From an uncultured Clostridia bacterium (GTDB lineage: Bacteria; Bacillota; Clostridia; Oscillospirales; Acutalibacteraceae), in contig CANPVE010000006.1 of assembly GCA_947581635.1 (NCBI GenBank), positions 1-64,000 of the forward strand: DNA of 64,000 nt. Reading direction: 5' to 3'. The position numbers and the translations under genes were made by a program. Each line of letters starts with the position of its first letter. Position 1 is the stretch's first letter. The notes under the pieces were generated by a model. That model made no database searches, was not told the origin of the DNA, and saw only the letters and a program-made list of their open reading frames with translations. Positions 9,091 to 16,493 of the stretch are shown here, one piece after another.

Positions 9091-10533
9091 TTAGCCCAAT
9101 ATCTCCTTGAGTATGGCAGTCACGGTCTGAGGGTCCGCCTTGCCGCGCAGGGCGCGCATGGACTGACCTATCAGATATTGCAGCGCCTTTTCCTTGCCCG
9201 ATTTGTACTCGTCCACAGATTTTTGGTTTGCCGCCACAACTTCCTCAATTGCAGCCTTGACTGCGCCCGTGTCTGTTACGGTCTTGAGGTTGTTTTCTTC
9301 AACGTATTTCACGGGATCGCAGCCTTCCTCAAATACCGACTTGAATACCTTCTTCGCGGTGTTGCGGGTGATTTCATTCTTTTGCACCATGCCTATGAGC
9401 GCTCCGAGATACTTGTATTCAAAGCCCATCTCTTCCGGCTCCTTGCCGCTGTCGCTGAGCATACGCATAACTTCGCCCATAATCCAGTTGGCAATCTCCT
9501 TTGCCGGATACCCCGCCGCAAGATTTTCTTCAAACAGCGCGACGAGGTATTTTGAGCTTGTGATCTGGGCGGCGTCGTATTCCGAAAGCCCCAGTTCGCT
9601 TACGTATCTCTGCCGCTTTGCTTCGGGCAGTTCGGGGAGCGAATTTCTTGTGTTCTCTATAAACTCGTCGCTTATCTCTATCGGGATAAGATCAGGTTCG
9701 GGGAAGTATTTGTAATCCTGAGCGTCCTCCTTGGAGCGCATTGCGAACGAGGCGTCCTTGTTGTCGTCCCAGCGGCGTGTCTCCTGCTTTACAACTCCGC
9801 CCTCCTCAAGCACCTCAATCTGACGTTTGGATTCGCCGTTGATTGCACGGGCGATTGCCTTGAAGGAATTCATGTTCTTCATTTCGGTGCGCGTACCGAA
9901 TTTATCCGAGCCTACCGGGCGCACCGAGAGGTTGATGTCCGCGCGCAGGGAGCCTTCCTGCATCTTGCAGTCGGATACGCCGATGAATTGCAGGATAGCT
10001 TTGAGTTTCTCCAGATAGCGAATGACTTCATTTGCCGAACGGAAATCCGGCTCGCTTACAATTTCTATCAGCGGGACGCCGCAGCGGTTGTAGTCCACCA
10101 TGGTGGAATCGGTCCACGGATCGTGAACCAGCTTGCCCGCGTCCTCCTCCATGTGGATCTCGTGTATGCCGATGATCTTCTTTCCGCCGCCTTCGGCCTC
10201 GATCTCAATGCCGCCGTTGCGGCAGATGGGAAGGTAGAGCTGGCTTACCTGATAAGCCTTGGGAAGGTCGGGATAGAAGTAGTTCTTGCGGTCGAATTTG
10301 TTGTATTGTGTAATGGTGCAGTTCGTGGCCAATCCCGCCTTGACTGCGTAATTTACCACCTGACGGTTGAGCGAGGGCAGCACGCCTGGCATACCCGTGC
10401 AGACGGGGCAGCAGTGGGTGTTTGGATCGCCGCCGAATTCGGTGGTGCAGGAGCAGAATATCTTTGTCTTGGTGGCAAGCTCAACGTGAACCTCCAAGCC
10501 CATTACTGTTTCCCATGATGTAGTTTTAGCCAT
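9091..10533 (-). CDS. gatB: Asp-tRNA(Asn)/Glu-tRNA(Gln) amidotransferase subunit B
   Basis: This 480-residue protein is GatB, the kinase and tRNA-binding subunit of the heterotrimeric amidotransferase that turns Asp-tRNA(Asn) or Glu-tRNA(Gln) into the amidated form. The start 'WETVMGLEVHVEL' is diagnostic. The zinc-site cysteines CSC...CCPVC are present near residues 27-45, followed by the 'GSLRADINLSVRP' block. The C-terminal 120 residues are the helical YqeY-like tRNA-binding tail ending in 'MRALRGKADPQTVTAILKEIL'. It is the last gene of gatC-gatA-gatB with only about 20 bases after gatA and has a GAGGAG SD. Length is normal. Confidence 0.97.
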   Translation of the reverse strand: MAKTTSWETVMGLEVHVELATKTKIFCSCTTEFGGDPNTHCCPVCTGMPGVLPSLNRQVVNYAVKAGLATNCTITQYNKFDRKNYFYPDLPKAYQVSQLYLPICRNGGIEIEAEGGGKKIIGIHEIHMEEDAGKLVHDPWTDSTMVDYNRCGVPLIEIVSEPDFRSANEVIRYLEKLKAILQFIGVSDCKMQEGSLRADINLSVRPVGSDKFGTRTEMKNMNSFKAIARAINGESKRQIEVLEEGGVVKQETRRWDDNKDASFAMRSKEDAQDYKYFPEPDLIPIEISDEFIENTRNSLPELPEAKRQRYVSELGLSEYDAAQITSSKYLVALFEENLAAGYPAKEIANWIMGEVMRMLSDSGKEPEEMGFEYKYLGALIGMVQKNEITRNTAKKVFKSVFEEGCDPVKYVEENNLKTVTDTGAVKAAIEEVVAANQKSVDEYKSGKEKALQYLIGQSMRALRGKADPQTVTAILKEILG

Positions 10534-10552
10534 TGATCATTCAGCTCCTCTC

Positions 10553-12013
10553 TTATATTTCAGATGGCGTGCGCTTGTGCCAATCTGTTGTCTGCTGATA
10601 TGCGTGCGCAGCGCCAAGAATTTTTGTCTCGCTGAAGTAATTGCCGATAAGGTGCATACCCACGGGCATTCCCTTGCTGTCGAAGCCGCAGGGAACGGAG
10701 GCTGCGGGAAGTCCGGCGAGATTTATCATAACGGTGTAGATATCACCGAGATACATCTTTAACGGGTCGGAGAGGTTTTCTCCGATTTTAAGCGCGGTGG
10801 TGGGGGCAACGGGTCCGAGAATCAGATCGTATTTTTCAAACGCCTTGTCGAACGCGCCTTTGATGAGCGCCTTTGCCTGCAATGCCTTGCGGTAGTACGC
10901 GTCGTAGTAACCCGAGGAGAGCACGAAGCAGCCCAGCATTATTCGGCGCTTAACCTCCATGCCGAAGCCCTCGCTGCGGCTTTTGGTGTACAGGTCGAGC
11001 AGGTCCTCGAAGTCCTCCGCGCGGTACCCGTATTTTATGCCGTCGTAACGGCTGAGGTTGCTGCTCGCCTCGGCGGCGGCTATGATGTAGTAGGTGGGGA
11101 TAGCGTATTTCACTATAGGCATATCAAATTTTTCGACAGTCGCGCCCATAGCCTCAAGCTGCTTTGCCGCAGCCTCGATTGCTGCGGCGACGTCCTTGTC
11201 CAGACCTTCTCCGAAAAAGTCTGTGGGGATGCCGATTTTCATGCCGTTTACGTCGTAATTCAGCACGGAGTTTAAGTCAACGCCCTCAGTCTTGACACTG
11301 GTGTTGTCTTTTACGTCCTTCTTCATAATTTCGCTCAGAGCGGCGGCGCAGTCGGCGGCGCTGCGCGCGAGTGGTCCTATCTGATCGAGCGAGCTGGCAT
11401 ATGCCACAAGACCAAAGCGTGACACGGAGCCATAGGTGGGCTTGATGCCTGTGACGCCGCAGAAAGAAGCCGGCTGACGGATACTTCCGCCCGTGTCCGA
11501 GCCGAGAGCATAGAAACATTCGTTGGCAGCTACGGCGGCGGCCGAACCGCCTGACGAACCGCCCGGAACGCACTTTACATTCCATGGATTCTTTGTCGCT
11601 CCGAAGTAACTTGTTTCAGTGGTGGAACCCATGGCGAATTCGTCCATATTGAGCTTGCCAAGCGGCACCGCGCCCGCATTCATGATTTGTTCCACGGCGG
11701 TCGCGCTGTATGTGGGCTTGAAGCTCTTGAGCATAAGTGAGCCGCAGGAAGTCTGTATTCCCTTCTGGCACATATTGTCCTTAATTCCCATGGGAACGCC
11801 GGCGAGGGGGGAGGTCAATTCACCCGAGCTGATTTTCTTCTGGACTTCCTCGGCGCGTGCCAGTACATCGTCCTGCACGGTGACGAAACAGGAGAATTTT
11901 TCATCGTATTTGTCGATCTGCCCGAGTGAAAATTTTGCGGCTTCCACGGCGCTTATCTCGCCCTTTTTGATGGCCGCGCCCAATTCGAGGGCAGTCATGT
12001 CTTTTAAGTTCAT
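10553..12013 (-). CDS. gatA: Asp-tRNA(Asn)/Glu-tRNA(Gln) amidotransferase subunit A
   Basis: GatA is the amidase subunit that releases ammonia from glutamine or asparagine for transamidation. The amidase-signature Ser-cisSer-Lys triad is visible: the Lys in 'GVPMGIKDNM', the cis-Ser in 'VPGGSSGGSAAAVAA' and the nucleophile in 'GSDTGGSIRQPASFCG'. An upstream ATG overlaps gatC, but I chose the internal ATG giving MNLKDMTALEL because AAAGGA lies 8 bases before it and the resulting 486 residues equal the usual family length. It lies 41 bases after gatC in the same operon. Confidence 0.96.
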   Translation of the reverse strand: MNLKDMTALELGAAIKKGEISAVEAAKFSLGQIDKYDEKFSCFVTVQDDVLARAEEVQKKISSGELTSPLAGVPMGIKDNMCQKGIQTSCGSLMLKSFKPTYSATAVEQIMNAGAVPLGKLNMDEFAMGSTTETSYFGATKNPWNVKCVPGGSSGGSAAAVAANECFYALGSDTGGSIRQPASFCGVTGIKPTYGSVSRFGLVAYASSLDQIGPLARSAADCAAALSEIMKKDVKDNTSVKTEGVDLNSVLNYDVNGMKIGIPTDFFGEGLDKDVAAAIEAAAKQLEAMGATVEKFDMPIVKYAIPTYYIIAAAEASSNLSRYDGIKYGYRAEDFEDLLDLYTKSRSEGFGMEVKRRIMLGCFVLSSGYYDAYYRKALQAKALIKGAFDKAFEKYDLILGPVAPTTALKIGENLSDPLKMYLGDIYTVMINLAGLPAASVPCGFDSKGMPVGMHLIGNYFSETKILGAAHAYQQTTDWHKRTPSEI

Positions 12014-12054
12014 TGTATTCAGTCCTTTCCATATTTCTCCGTCAATTGAAACAA

Positions 12055-12342
12055 TCAATCGAACGAACGCGGCACGAGGAAATAATTGTCCTTCTGTGCT
12101 GGCGCATTTGCCAACACGTCCTCTGCGGGGATTGAAGGGGCGACCTCGTCCTCGCGCATTACGTTGGTAAGCGGCAGCGCGTGGCTCATAGGCTCAATGC
12201 CCTCCGTGTCAAGTTCGGAAAGTGTGTCGATATACTGTAATATCTCCTGCAAGTCGCTCTGAGCCTTGGCGCGGCTCTCTTCGGGCAGCTTGATTCTGCC
12301 CAGCGCTTCAAGATAAGTTACCAATTCGTCTGTGATAACCAT
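12055..12342 (-). CDS. gatC: Asp-tRNA(Asn)/Glu-tRNA(Gln) amidotransferase subunit C
   Basis: The 95-residue GatC wraps the GatA-GatB interface and is needed for stable complex assembly. The family pattern is clear: an N-terminal helix with 'LVTYLEALGRIKLPEES', the middle 'LQEILQYIDTLSELDTEGIEPMSHALPLTNVMREDEV', and the C-terminal '..NAPAQKDNYFLVPRSFD'. It is the first gat gene, about 195 bases after the aspS stop with repeat copy C between them. No separate promoter is evident, so cotranscription with aspS is likely. Confidence 0.95.
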   Translation of the reverse strand: MVITDELVTYLEALGRIKLPEESRAKAQSDLQEILQYIDTLSELDTEGIEPMSHALPLTNVMREDEVAPSIPAEDVLANAPAQKDNYFLVPRSFD

Positions 12343-12424
12343 TTTTTGTGTTATCTCCTCTCAATATTTTAATCTATTTTCTCCTGTGGCTCCTTTTGAG
12401 AAGCACGTCGGGATTGTTGGCATC

Positions 12425-12536
12425 ACTGTGTACCGCTCTGCCTCACCCTCTGCCATGGGCGCTGACCTTGGACCCTGCCGGGAGGAATTATCCCCCCCTT
12501 GGCTCTCATGTAGTTCCGCTAGCTCGACTCTGGCTC
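12425..12536 (-). repeat. Intergenic repeat copy C
   Basis: Between aspS and gatC this stretch carries the repeat core: CTCTGCCTCACCCTCTGCC, ATGGGCGCTGACC, TTGGACCCTGCCGGGAGGAA, TTATCCCCCC and the end TAGTTCCGCTAGCTCGACT. The gene-proximal end is within a few bases of the aspS stop codon, as in other copies. It lies inside what is probably one operon. Confidence 0.82.
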
Positions 12537-13859
12537 TTAGGGAACCAATCTGAGCATATCTCTCGGAAACATCGAGGAATATCTGATATTGTCGTCGTTG
12601 AAGAGTCTCATCGTCAGTCTTTCCAGACCTATGCCAAGACCGCCGTGAGGCGGCATACCGTGCTTATGAATGTTGAGGTAAGTCGCAAAGTCCTCGGGAT
12701 TCATCTTCTTCCTGATGATTTTCGCAACCTGCTCGTCGTAATCGTGAATTCTCTGGCCGCCCGTCGTAACTTCCAGCCCGCGGAAGAGAAGGTCGAAGCT
12801 CAGAGTGTAATTGGGATCCTCGGGGTCGTCCATTGCATAGAACGGGCGTTTCTTTGAGGGATAATGTGTGACGAACACGAAATCCGAGTTGTATTTCTCC
12901 TTGAAGTATCTGCCGATGAGCTGCTCCTCATCGGGGTCAAGGTCGTAGGGGTCTTTGATCTCCCTGCCGTATTCGGCTTGAATAAGCTCCTTGGCCTCCT
13001 TGAACTTAACGTGCGGAATGGTGTCGATAATCGGAATGTCCAGCTTCATAAGCGAAATTTCGCGCTGATACTTCTCGCGTATTCTGTCCATAACCAGCTT
13101 GAGCATACCCGTCTCTACAGCCATGATGTCCTCAAAGCTGTCAATGTAGCCCATTTCAAAATCCATGCTGATATATTCGTTGAGGTGGCGCGCGGTGTTG
13201 TGCTTCTCCGCGCGGAACACGGGCGCGACTTCATAAACGCGCTCGTAAACGCCTACCATAGCCTGTTTGTAAAATTGGGGACTTTGTGCCAGGACCGCCT
13301 TCTTGCCGAAGTATTCCATCTTGAATACGTTGGCGCCGCCCTCGGCCGCCTTCGCGTTGATTTTGGGCGTGTGAATCTCGACGAAGCCCTGACTGTCGAG
13401 ATAATCGCGAAATCCCTTGACTATATCGGATTGAATTCTGAATCGCGTGCGATAGTTGCCGTTGCGCAGGGTGATGTTTCTCAGCGGAATTTCGTTTTCC
13501 AAAGCGGCGGTTATCTTGTGCTTGTTGATGCAGATTGGCATTGCTGCGGCGGGCTTGGAGAGCACTTTGCCCTTCTTTACGACTACCTCGTATCCGCCAG
13601 GAGCACGCTTTTCCTCGCGCACCGTGCCTGTGACTTCAACGCAGGCTTCTTCGCATATTGATTCGCCGCCGAAGTCGCACGAGCTTTCCACCGTACACTG
13701 GCATATGCCGTCGGGCAGGCGGAGTACCACGAATGAAAATTCGCCCATGTCGCGGATATTGTGAATTCCGCCGTGAATTGTTATCTCACCGCCGTTGGCA
13801 GCGGCAACGTCCTTGACGCTCAGCGGCTTTTTTACGTCTTTTGGATTAGTAAACTCCAT
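12537..13859 (-). CDS. aspS: Archaeal-type (non-discriminating) aspartyl-tRNA synthetase
   Basis: This 440-residue class II synthetase has an N-terminal OB-fold anticodon-binding domain (about residues 20-110) and a catalytic domain with 'AAEGGANVFKMEYFGKKAVL' then 'AQSPQFYKQ', motif 2 'FRAEKHNTARHLNEY' and motif 3 'GLGIGLERLTMRLF'. Length and motifs fit the archaeal-type AspRS, not the 590-residue bacterial form or AsnRS. Such enzymes usually charge both tRNA(Asp) and tRNA(Asn), and GatCAB then amidates Asp-tRNA(Asn). That fits the gat genes just downstream. An in-frame upstream extension exists but would translate through the terminator. I chose the ATG with AAAGGACGG 8 bases before it. Non-discriminating specificity is inferred from context. 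Confidence 0.93.
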   Translation of the reverse strand: MEFTNPKDVKKPLSVKDVAAANGGEITIHGGIHNIRDMGEFSFVVLRLPDGICQCTVESSCDFGGESICEEACVEVTGTVREEKRAPGGYEVVVKKGKVLSKPAAAMPICINKHKITAALENEIPLRNITLRNGNYRTRFRIQSDIVKGFRDYLDSQGFVEIHTPKINAKAAEGGANVFKMEYFGKKAVLAQSPQFYKQAMVGVYERVYEVAPVFRAEKHNTARHLNEYISMDFEMGYIDSFEDIMAVETGMLKLVMDRIREKYQREISLMKLDIPIIDTIPHVKFKEAKELIQAEYGREIKDPYDLDPDEEQLIGRYFKEKYNSDFVFVTHYPSKKRPFYAMDDPEDPNYTLSFDLLFRGLEVTTGGQRIHDYDEQVAKIIRKKMNPEDFATYLNIHKHGMPPHGGLGIGLERLTMRLFNDDNIRYSSMFPRDMLRLVP

Positions 13860-13941
13860 AAAGCAACCGTCCTTTATATCTTTATTTGTATATGAATCGG
13901 GAACACCGTGCAATCGGCAGATGATAAACTGTCTGCCAATT

Positions 13942-14022
13942 AAAAAATCCTCCCAAAACACAACGGGAGGACGCTGATATTCCTATGCCTTTAAGCAGGG
14001 TGAAACGACAGCGCCTCCCGTT
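13942..14022 (-). terminator. Attenuator: competing antiterminator and terminator hairpins
   Basis: On the minus strand the arm at 14022-14009 (AACGGGAGGCGCTG) pairs with 13976-13962 (CAGCGTCCTCCCGTT), giving 14 bp with one bulged base. The second arm overlaps TCCTCCC at 13971-13965, which alternatively pairs with GGGAGGA (to 13948) to form a terminator followed by six T. The two structures exclude each other. The leader ORF stop codon lies between the antiterminator arms. An upstream segment at 14087-14077 (GCGTGTCCCGT) can pair with the first arm in 10 of 11 positions. Confidence 0.88.
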
Positions 14023-14132
14023 ATGTTGTTATTATTATTGTACGCAAACGCGGTATAAATGCAATGTGAAAGATATACGGGACACGCGTAAACAGCGGCC
14101 GTACACATACGTTCACTCATAACAAGCGACAC
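13983..14132 (-). CDS. Asn-rich leader peptide of the aspS-gatCAB operon
   Basis: This 49-residue ORF was found by reading the leader. It starts at GTG with GAGGTG seven bases upstream, a near-ideal ribosome site. Codons 32-36 (14039-14025) are AAT AAT AAT AAC AAC, five Asn in a row. The stop codon TAG at 13985-13983 lies in the loop between the antiterminator arms. The remaining sequence is unremarkable and ends in VVSPCLKA. The design matches amino-acid leader peptides such as those of pheST or trp: stalling at Asn codons when Asn-tRNA(Asn) is scarce would leave the antiterminator free to form. Internal ATG codons exist in frame but lack an SD. Translation is inferred, not shown. Confidence 0.85.
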   Translation of the reverse strand: MSLVMSERMCTAAVYACPVYLSHCIYTAFAYNNNNNITGGAVVSPCLKA

Positions 14133-14168
14133 TTTTAATCACCTCGCCCAATCATATCTTTAAGTGAG

Positions 14169-14198
14169 ATTATAGCATGATATATCGCCCTCCGTCAA
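14169..14198 (-). promoter_or_regulatory. Promoter of the leader-aspS-gatCAB operon
   Basis: TTGACG and TATAAT separated by 18 bases read on the minus strand, about 37 bases upstream of the leader GTG. The predicted start leaves a leader of about 300 bases before aspS, containing the leader ORF and attenuator. Confidence 0.85.
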
Positions 14199-14324
14199 GA
14201 GATTTTGCATATATTTTCCCATTTTTCTGAATTTTGGCGGGTAATGTAAATATTGTCGGAAGTGTTTGGTGGGATTACCGTCGATTTTTTGCGCGATTGT
14301 CTCACGTTGCCCATGTCGCGGAGA

Positions 14325-14702
14325 TTACCGCTCAAGCTGATTTTCAAGGCACTCCACCGCATATCTCACGCAATCATCGCAGGAACAAAGCGGCTTGCCT
14401 GTTCCCACGCCTTTCAACTCGCCGCACGCAGTAGCGCCGGCTTTTTCTCGAAACGCACGAATTATCGCTTGTGCGTCGCGAATGGTCGGTCTGCCCTCGG
14501 TGTTGACCAGTCCGAGCACCATTTGGGCGCCGCACAGCGCTCCGCAGGTGGCCTCCATGCAGCCCATTCCCGCGCCGAAACCCGAGCCGAGCCGCTTTAA
14601 TTCCGCTTCGGACAGTCCCAGTTTGTCGGCGTAGGCCAGCAGTACGGACTGACAGCAATTGTTGGCGTGTTTTAATTCAACCGCATTTTCTGCTCTGTTC
14701 AT
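14325..14702 (-). CDS. C_GCAxxG_C_C family putative redox protein
   Basis: This 125-residue protein has the cysteine spacing of the C_GCAxxG_C_C family: an N-terminal NNCCQSVL, a central GAGMGCMEATCGALCGA, and a C-terminal CSCDDCVRYAVECLE. These proteins are small helical Cys-rich proteins thought to be redox-active or to bind a metal cluster; no reaction is established. I chose the ATG giving MNRAENAV because GGAGGTG lies about 9 bases upstream; the longer frame would start at a TTG inside the SD. It lies upstream of the aspS promoter and reads in the same direction, but has no obvious link to it. Confidence 0.85.
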   Translation of the reverse strand: MNRAENAVELKHANNCCQSVLLAYADKLGLSEAELKRLGSGFGAGMGCMEATCGALCGAQMVLGLVNTEGRPTIRDAQAIIRAFREKAGATACGELKGVGTGKPLCSCDDCVRYAVECLENQLER

Positions 14703-15226
14703 GTTACAAAGCACCTCCAAAGTCTATTGTTGTAATGATTTTGTGCGGGTATTTTTAGCCCCGCTCTTTTTTGCAGATCGGTACGGATTGCCCTGTTACT
14801 CAACATTTACACCGCAGCGATCGCAGAGCCGAAGCAGACCCCCTTTTTCCATATGAATCAGTGCAGTGATCCGCGCCCACCGGATTGATTTTCCACGCGC
14901 CGCAATCCTCGATGCATTTGGGGTCGGAGAGCGGCAGTCCGGATTTGATTTCATGAGGTGATTTATCCCGGACTGTCAATTTCAAACCAATCGTGGCAGT
15001 TTTTGCCATAATGCTTGTGCTTTTTGTCTCTCTCACTCGCGGCGATCGTAAACATACTCGGCGCCACCAACTTCAGCCTTATGGCTGTATGAACATGATA
15101 ATTAGGATTTTCAATATTATGCTGCCGATTTGAGGGTCAATCCATAATTGCTTTATAGGCGTTTATTTTTGTCAAATTATGTTATAAGGTATGCATCATA
15201 TTCAGAGATATGGGGTAGTGTGAGGA
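14703..15226. other. Gene-poor spacer
   Basis: This 524-base stretch between the C_GCAxxG gene and larE holds one doubtful small ORF (14800-15009). I see no tRNA, strong terminator or repeat copy in it. Confidence 0.4.
14800..15009 (-). CDS. Doubtful small Cys-containing protein
   Basis: From the ATG at 15009 this frame gives 69 residues with an N-terminal strand 'MAKTATIGLKLTVRDK' and a middle 'DPKCIEDCGAWKINPVG' then 'ADHCTDSYGKRG', ending in a Cys pair. The composition looks protein-like and the Cys/His residues could bind a metal. There is no clear SD and I recognise no family. It could be a real small protein, a decayed gene or chance. Confidence 0.3.
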   Translation of the reverse strand: MAKTATIGLKLTVRDKSPHEIKSGLPLSDPKCIEDCGAWKINPVGADHCTDSYGKRGSASALRSLRCKC

Positions 15227-16039
15227 TCATTTGTCGAGGGTTTTGTTCATGCTCCCCATTTGATAGCCGCCGAGGTCCAAGGTGACGTAGAGAAACCCCT
15301 GTTCATGGAGATATTGATTGAGATGCTGTGCTATCTGGGGTTGGATAATTTTTTCAAACTCGGACGGGTCGATCTCAATTCGCGCGATATTGCCATGGAT
15401 ACGCACCCGCACCTGATGGAATCCGAGGTCAAGCAGCCTCTGTTCCGCACGGTCTACCATGGATAGCTTTTCTTCGGTTATGGTTTCTCCGTAAACAAAC
15501 CGTGACGACAGGCAGGCAAACGACTGCTTATCCCATGTGGAAAGTCCCATTTCCTTTGAAAGCAGGCGGATTTCCGCTTTTGTCAACTCCGCCTCCCGCA
15601 GAGGGCTTTTTATCTGGAGTTCTTCCACGGCGACCAGTCCGGGGCGGTAATCGCCGTTGTCGTCCATGTTGGAACCTTCGGCGACATACGGAATTCCGCG
15701 CTGCTCAGCAATGCGAAGGATTTTGCCAAACAATTCGCGCTTGCAGAGGTAGCATCGGTTTTTTGGATTTTGTCTGAAGCCTTTGATTGCAAGCTCGTCC
15801 GATTCCACGATGATATGCTCGATTCCCTCCGATTGGCAGAAATTTTTCGCCTCGTTGAATTCTCTCATCGGAAAGGAGCATGAGCGGGCGGTCACGGCCA
15901 CCGCTTTTTGGCCCAAGATATCATGTGCTACCTTTAAGAGAAAGGTTGAGTCAACGCCTGATGAAAAAGCGATTATGACGCTGCCAAGCTCCAACAGATA
16001 AGATTCCAAGCGCCGTTTTTTTTCATGTAACTCGTCCAT
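15227..16039 (-). CDS. larE: LarE, sacrificial sulfur transferase for the nickel-pincer cofactor
   Basis: LarE adenylates the pyridinium dicarboxylate precursor and donates sulfur to build the nickel-pincer nucleotide cofactor of lactate racemase and related enzymes. The 270-residue protein shows the PP-loop SSGVDST near residue 27, the 'NRCYLCKRELFG' block, 'GSNMDDNGDYRPG', and 'QSFACLSSRFVYGE', whose Cys is at the position of the sacrificial sulfur donor. An SD (GGGAG) precedes the ATG. It follows larB-larC on the same strand with repeat copy D and about 170 further bases between them, so it may be cotranscribed. No larA-type racemase is in the window. Confidence 0.93.
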   Translation of the reverse strand: MDELHEKKRRLESYLLELGSVIIAFSSGVDSTFLLKVAHDILGQKAVAVTARSCSFPMREFNEAKNFCQSEGIEHIIVESDELAIKGFRQNPKNRCYLCKRELFGKILRIAEQRGIPYVAEGSNMDDNGDYRPGLVAVEELQIKSPLREAELTKAEIRLLSKEMGLSTWDKQSFACLSSRFVYGETITEEKLSMVDRAEQRLLDLGFHQVRVRIHGNIARIEIDPSEFEKIIQPQIAQHLNQYLHEQGFLYVTLDLGGYQMGSMNKTLDK

Positions 16040-16212
16040 ATGTCAACTCCCTTTTAACTTTGATCTTATTTTTAATTTTAAATTACGACATTTCAATTTA
16101 TGATTCCAAATCGACAGCAAAGCCTCGATTTGCGCGCTGCTCGGGATAACAGCATTTACTTTTGGCTACTGAAAAAATGTGAGAAGTTTGGCGAAAATAA
16201 TCATTTGACAGG

Positions 16213-16490
16213 TGTTCGCCTTGGCTTTGATTTAGTTATGGTGCGTTTTGCCCGCTCAGCCAGCGGCTTTGCTCGTGAGGCGCTGCCTCACTCTTCGCTT
16301 TTGAGTTTGCCCATTCTTTGTTCGCCTTGGCTCTGGTTTAGTTATGGCGCGTTTTGCCCGCTCAGCCAGCGGCTTCGCTCGTGAGGCGCTGCCTCACCCT
16401 CCGCCATGGGCGCTGCCCCTGGACCCCGCAAGGAGGAATTATCCCCCTTGACTCCCATGTAGCTCCGCTTGCTTGACTTTGGCTCTTGAA
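16213..16490 (-). repeat. Intergenic repeat copy D, with 106-bp tandem duplication
   Basis: Two partial units begin at 16213 and 16319, both starting TGTTCGCCTTGGCT and containing GCCCGCTCAGCCAGCGGCTT and GTGAGGCGCTGCCTCAC. The second unit continues through the whole repeat to the larC stop codon at 16494. The duplication period differs from that of copy A (106 versus 91 bases), so the two duplications arose separately. Confidence 0.88.
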
Positions 16491-16493
16491 AAT

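Noticed and set aside
13860..13961. N-terminal extension of aspS by 34 residues
   Set aside because: The extension would be translated through the terminator stem and T tract, has no SD, and precedes the normal family start.
13860..14200. T-box leader upstream of aspS
   Set aside because: I looked for the conserved T-box bulge sequence, a stem I with AGNAG-type motif and a specifier loop. None is visible, whereas a translatable ORF with five Asn codons and competing hairpins is.
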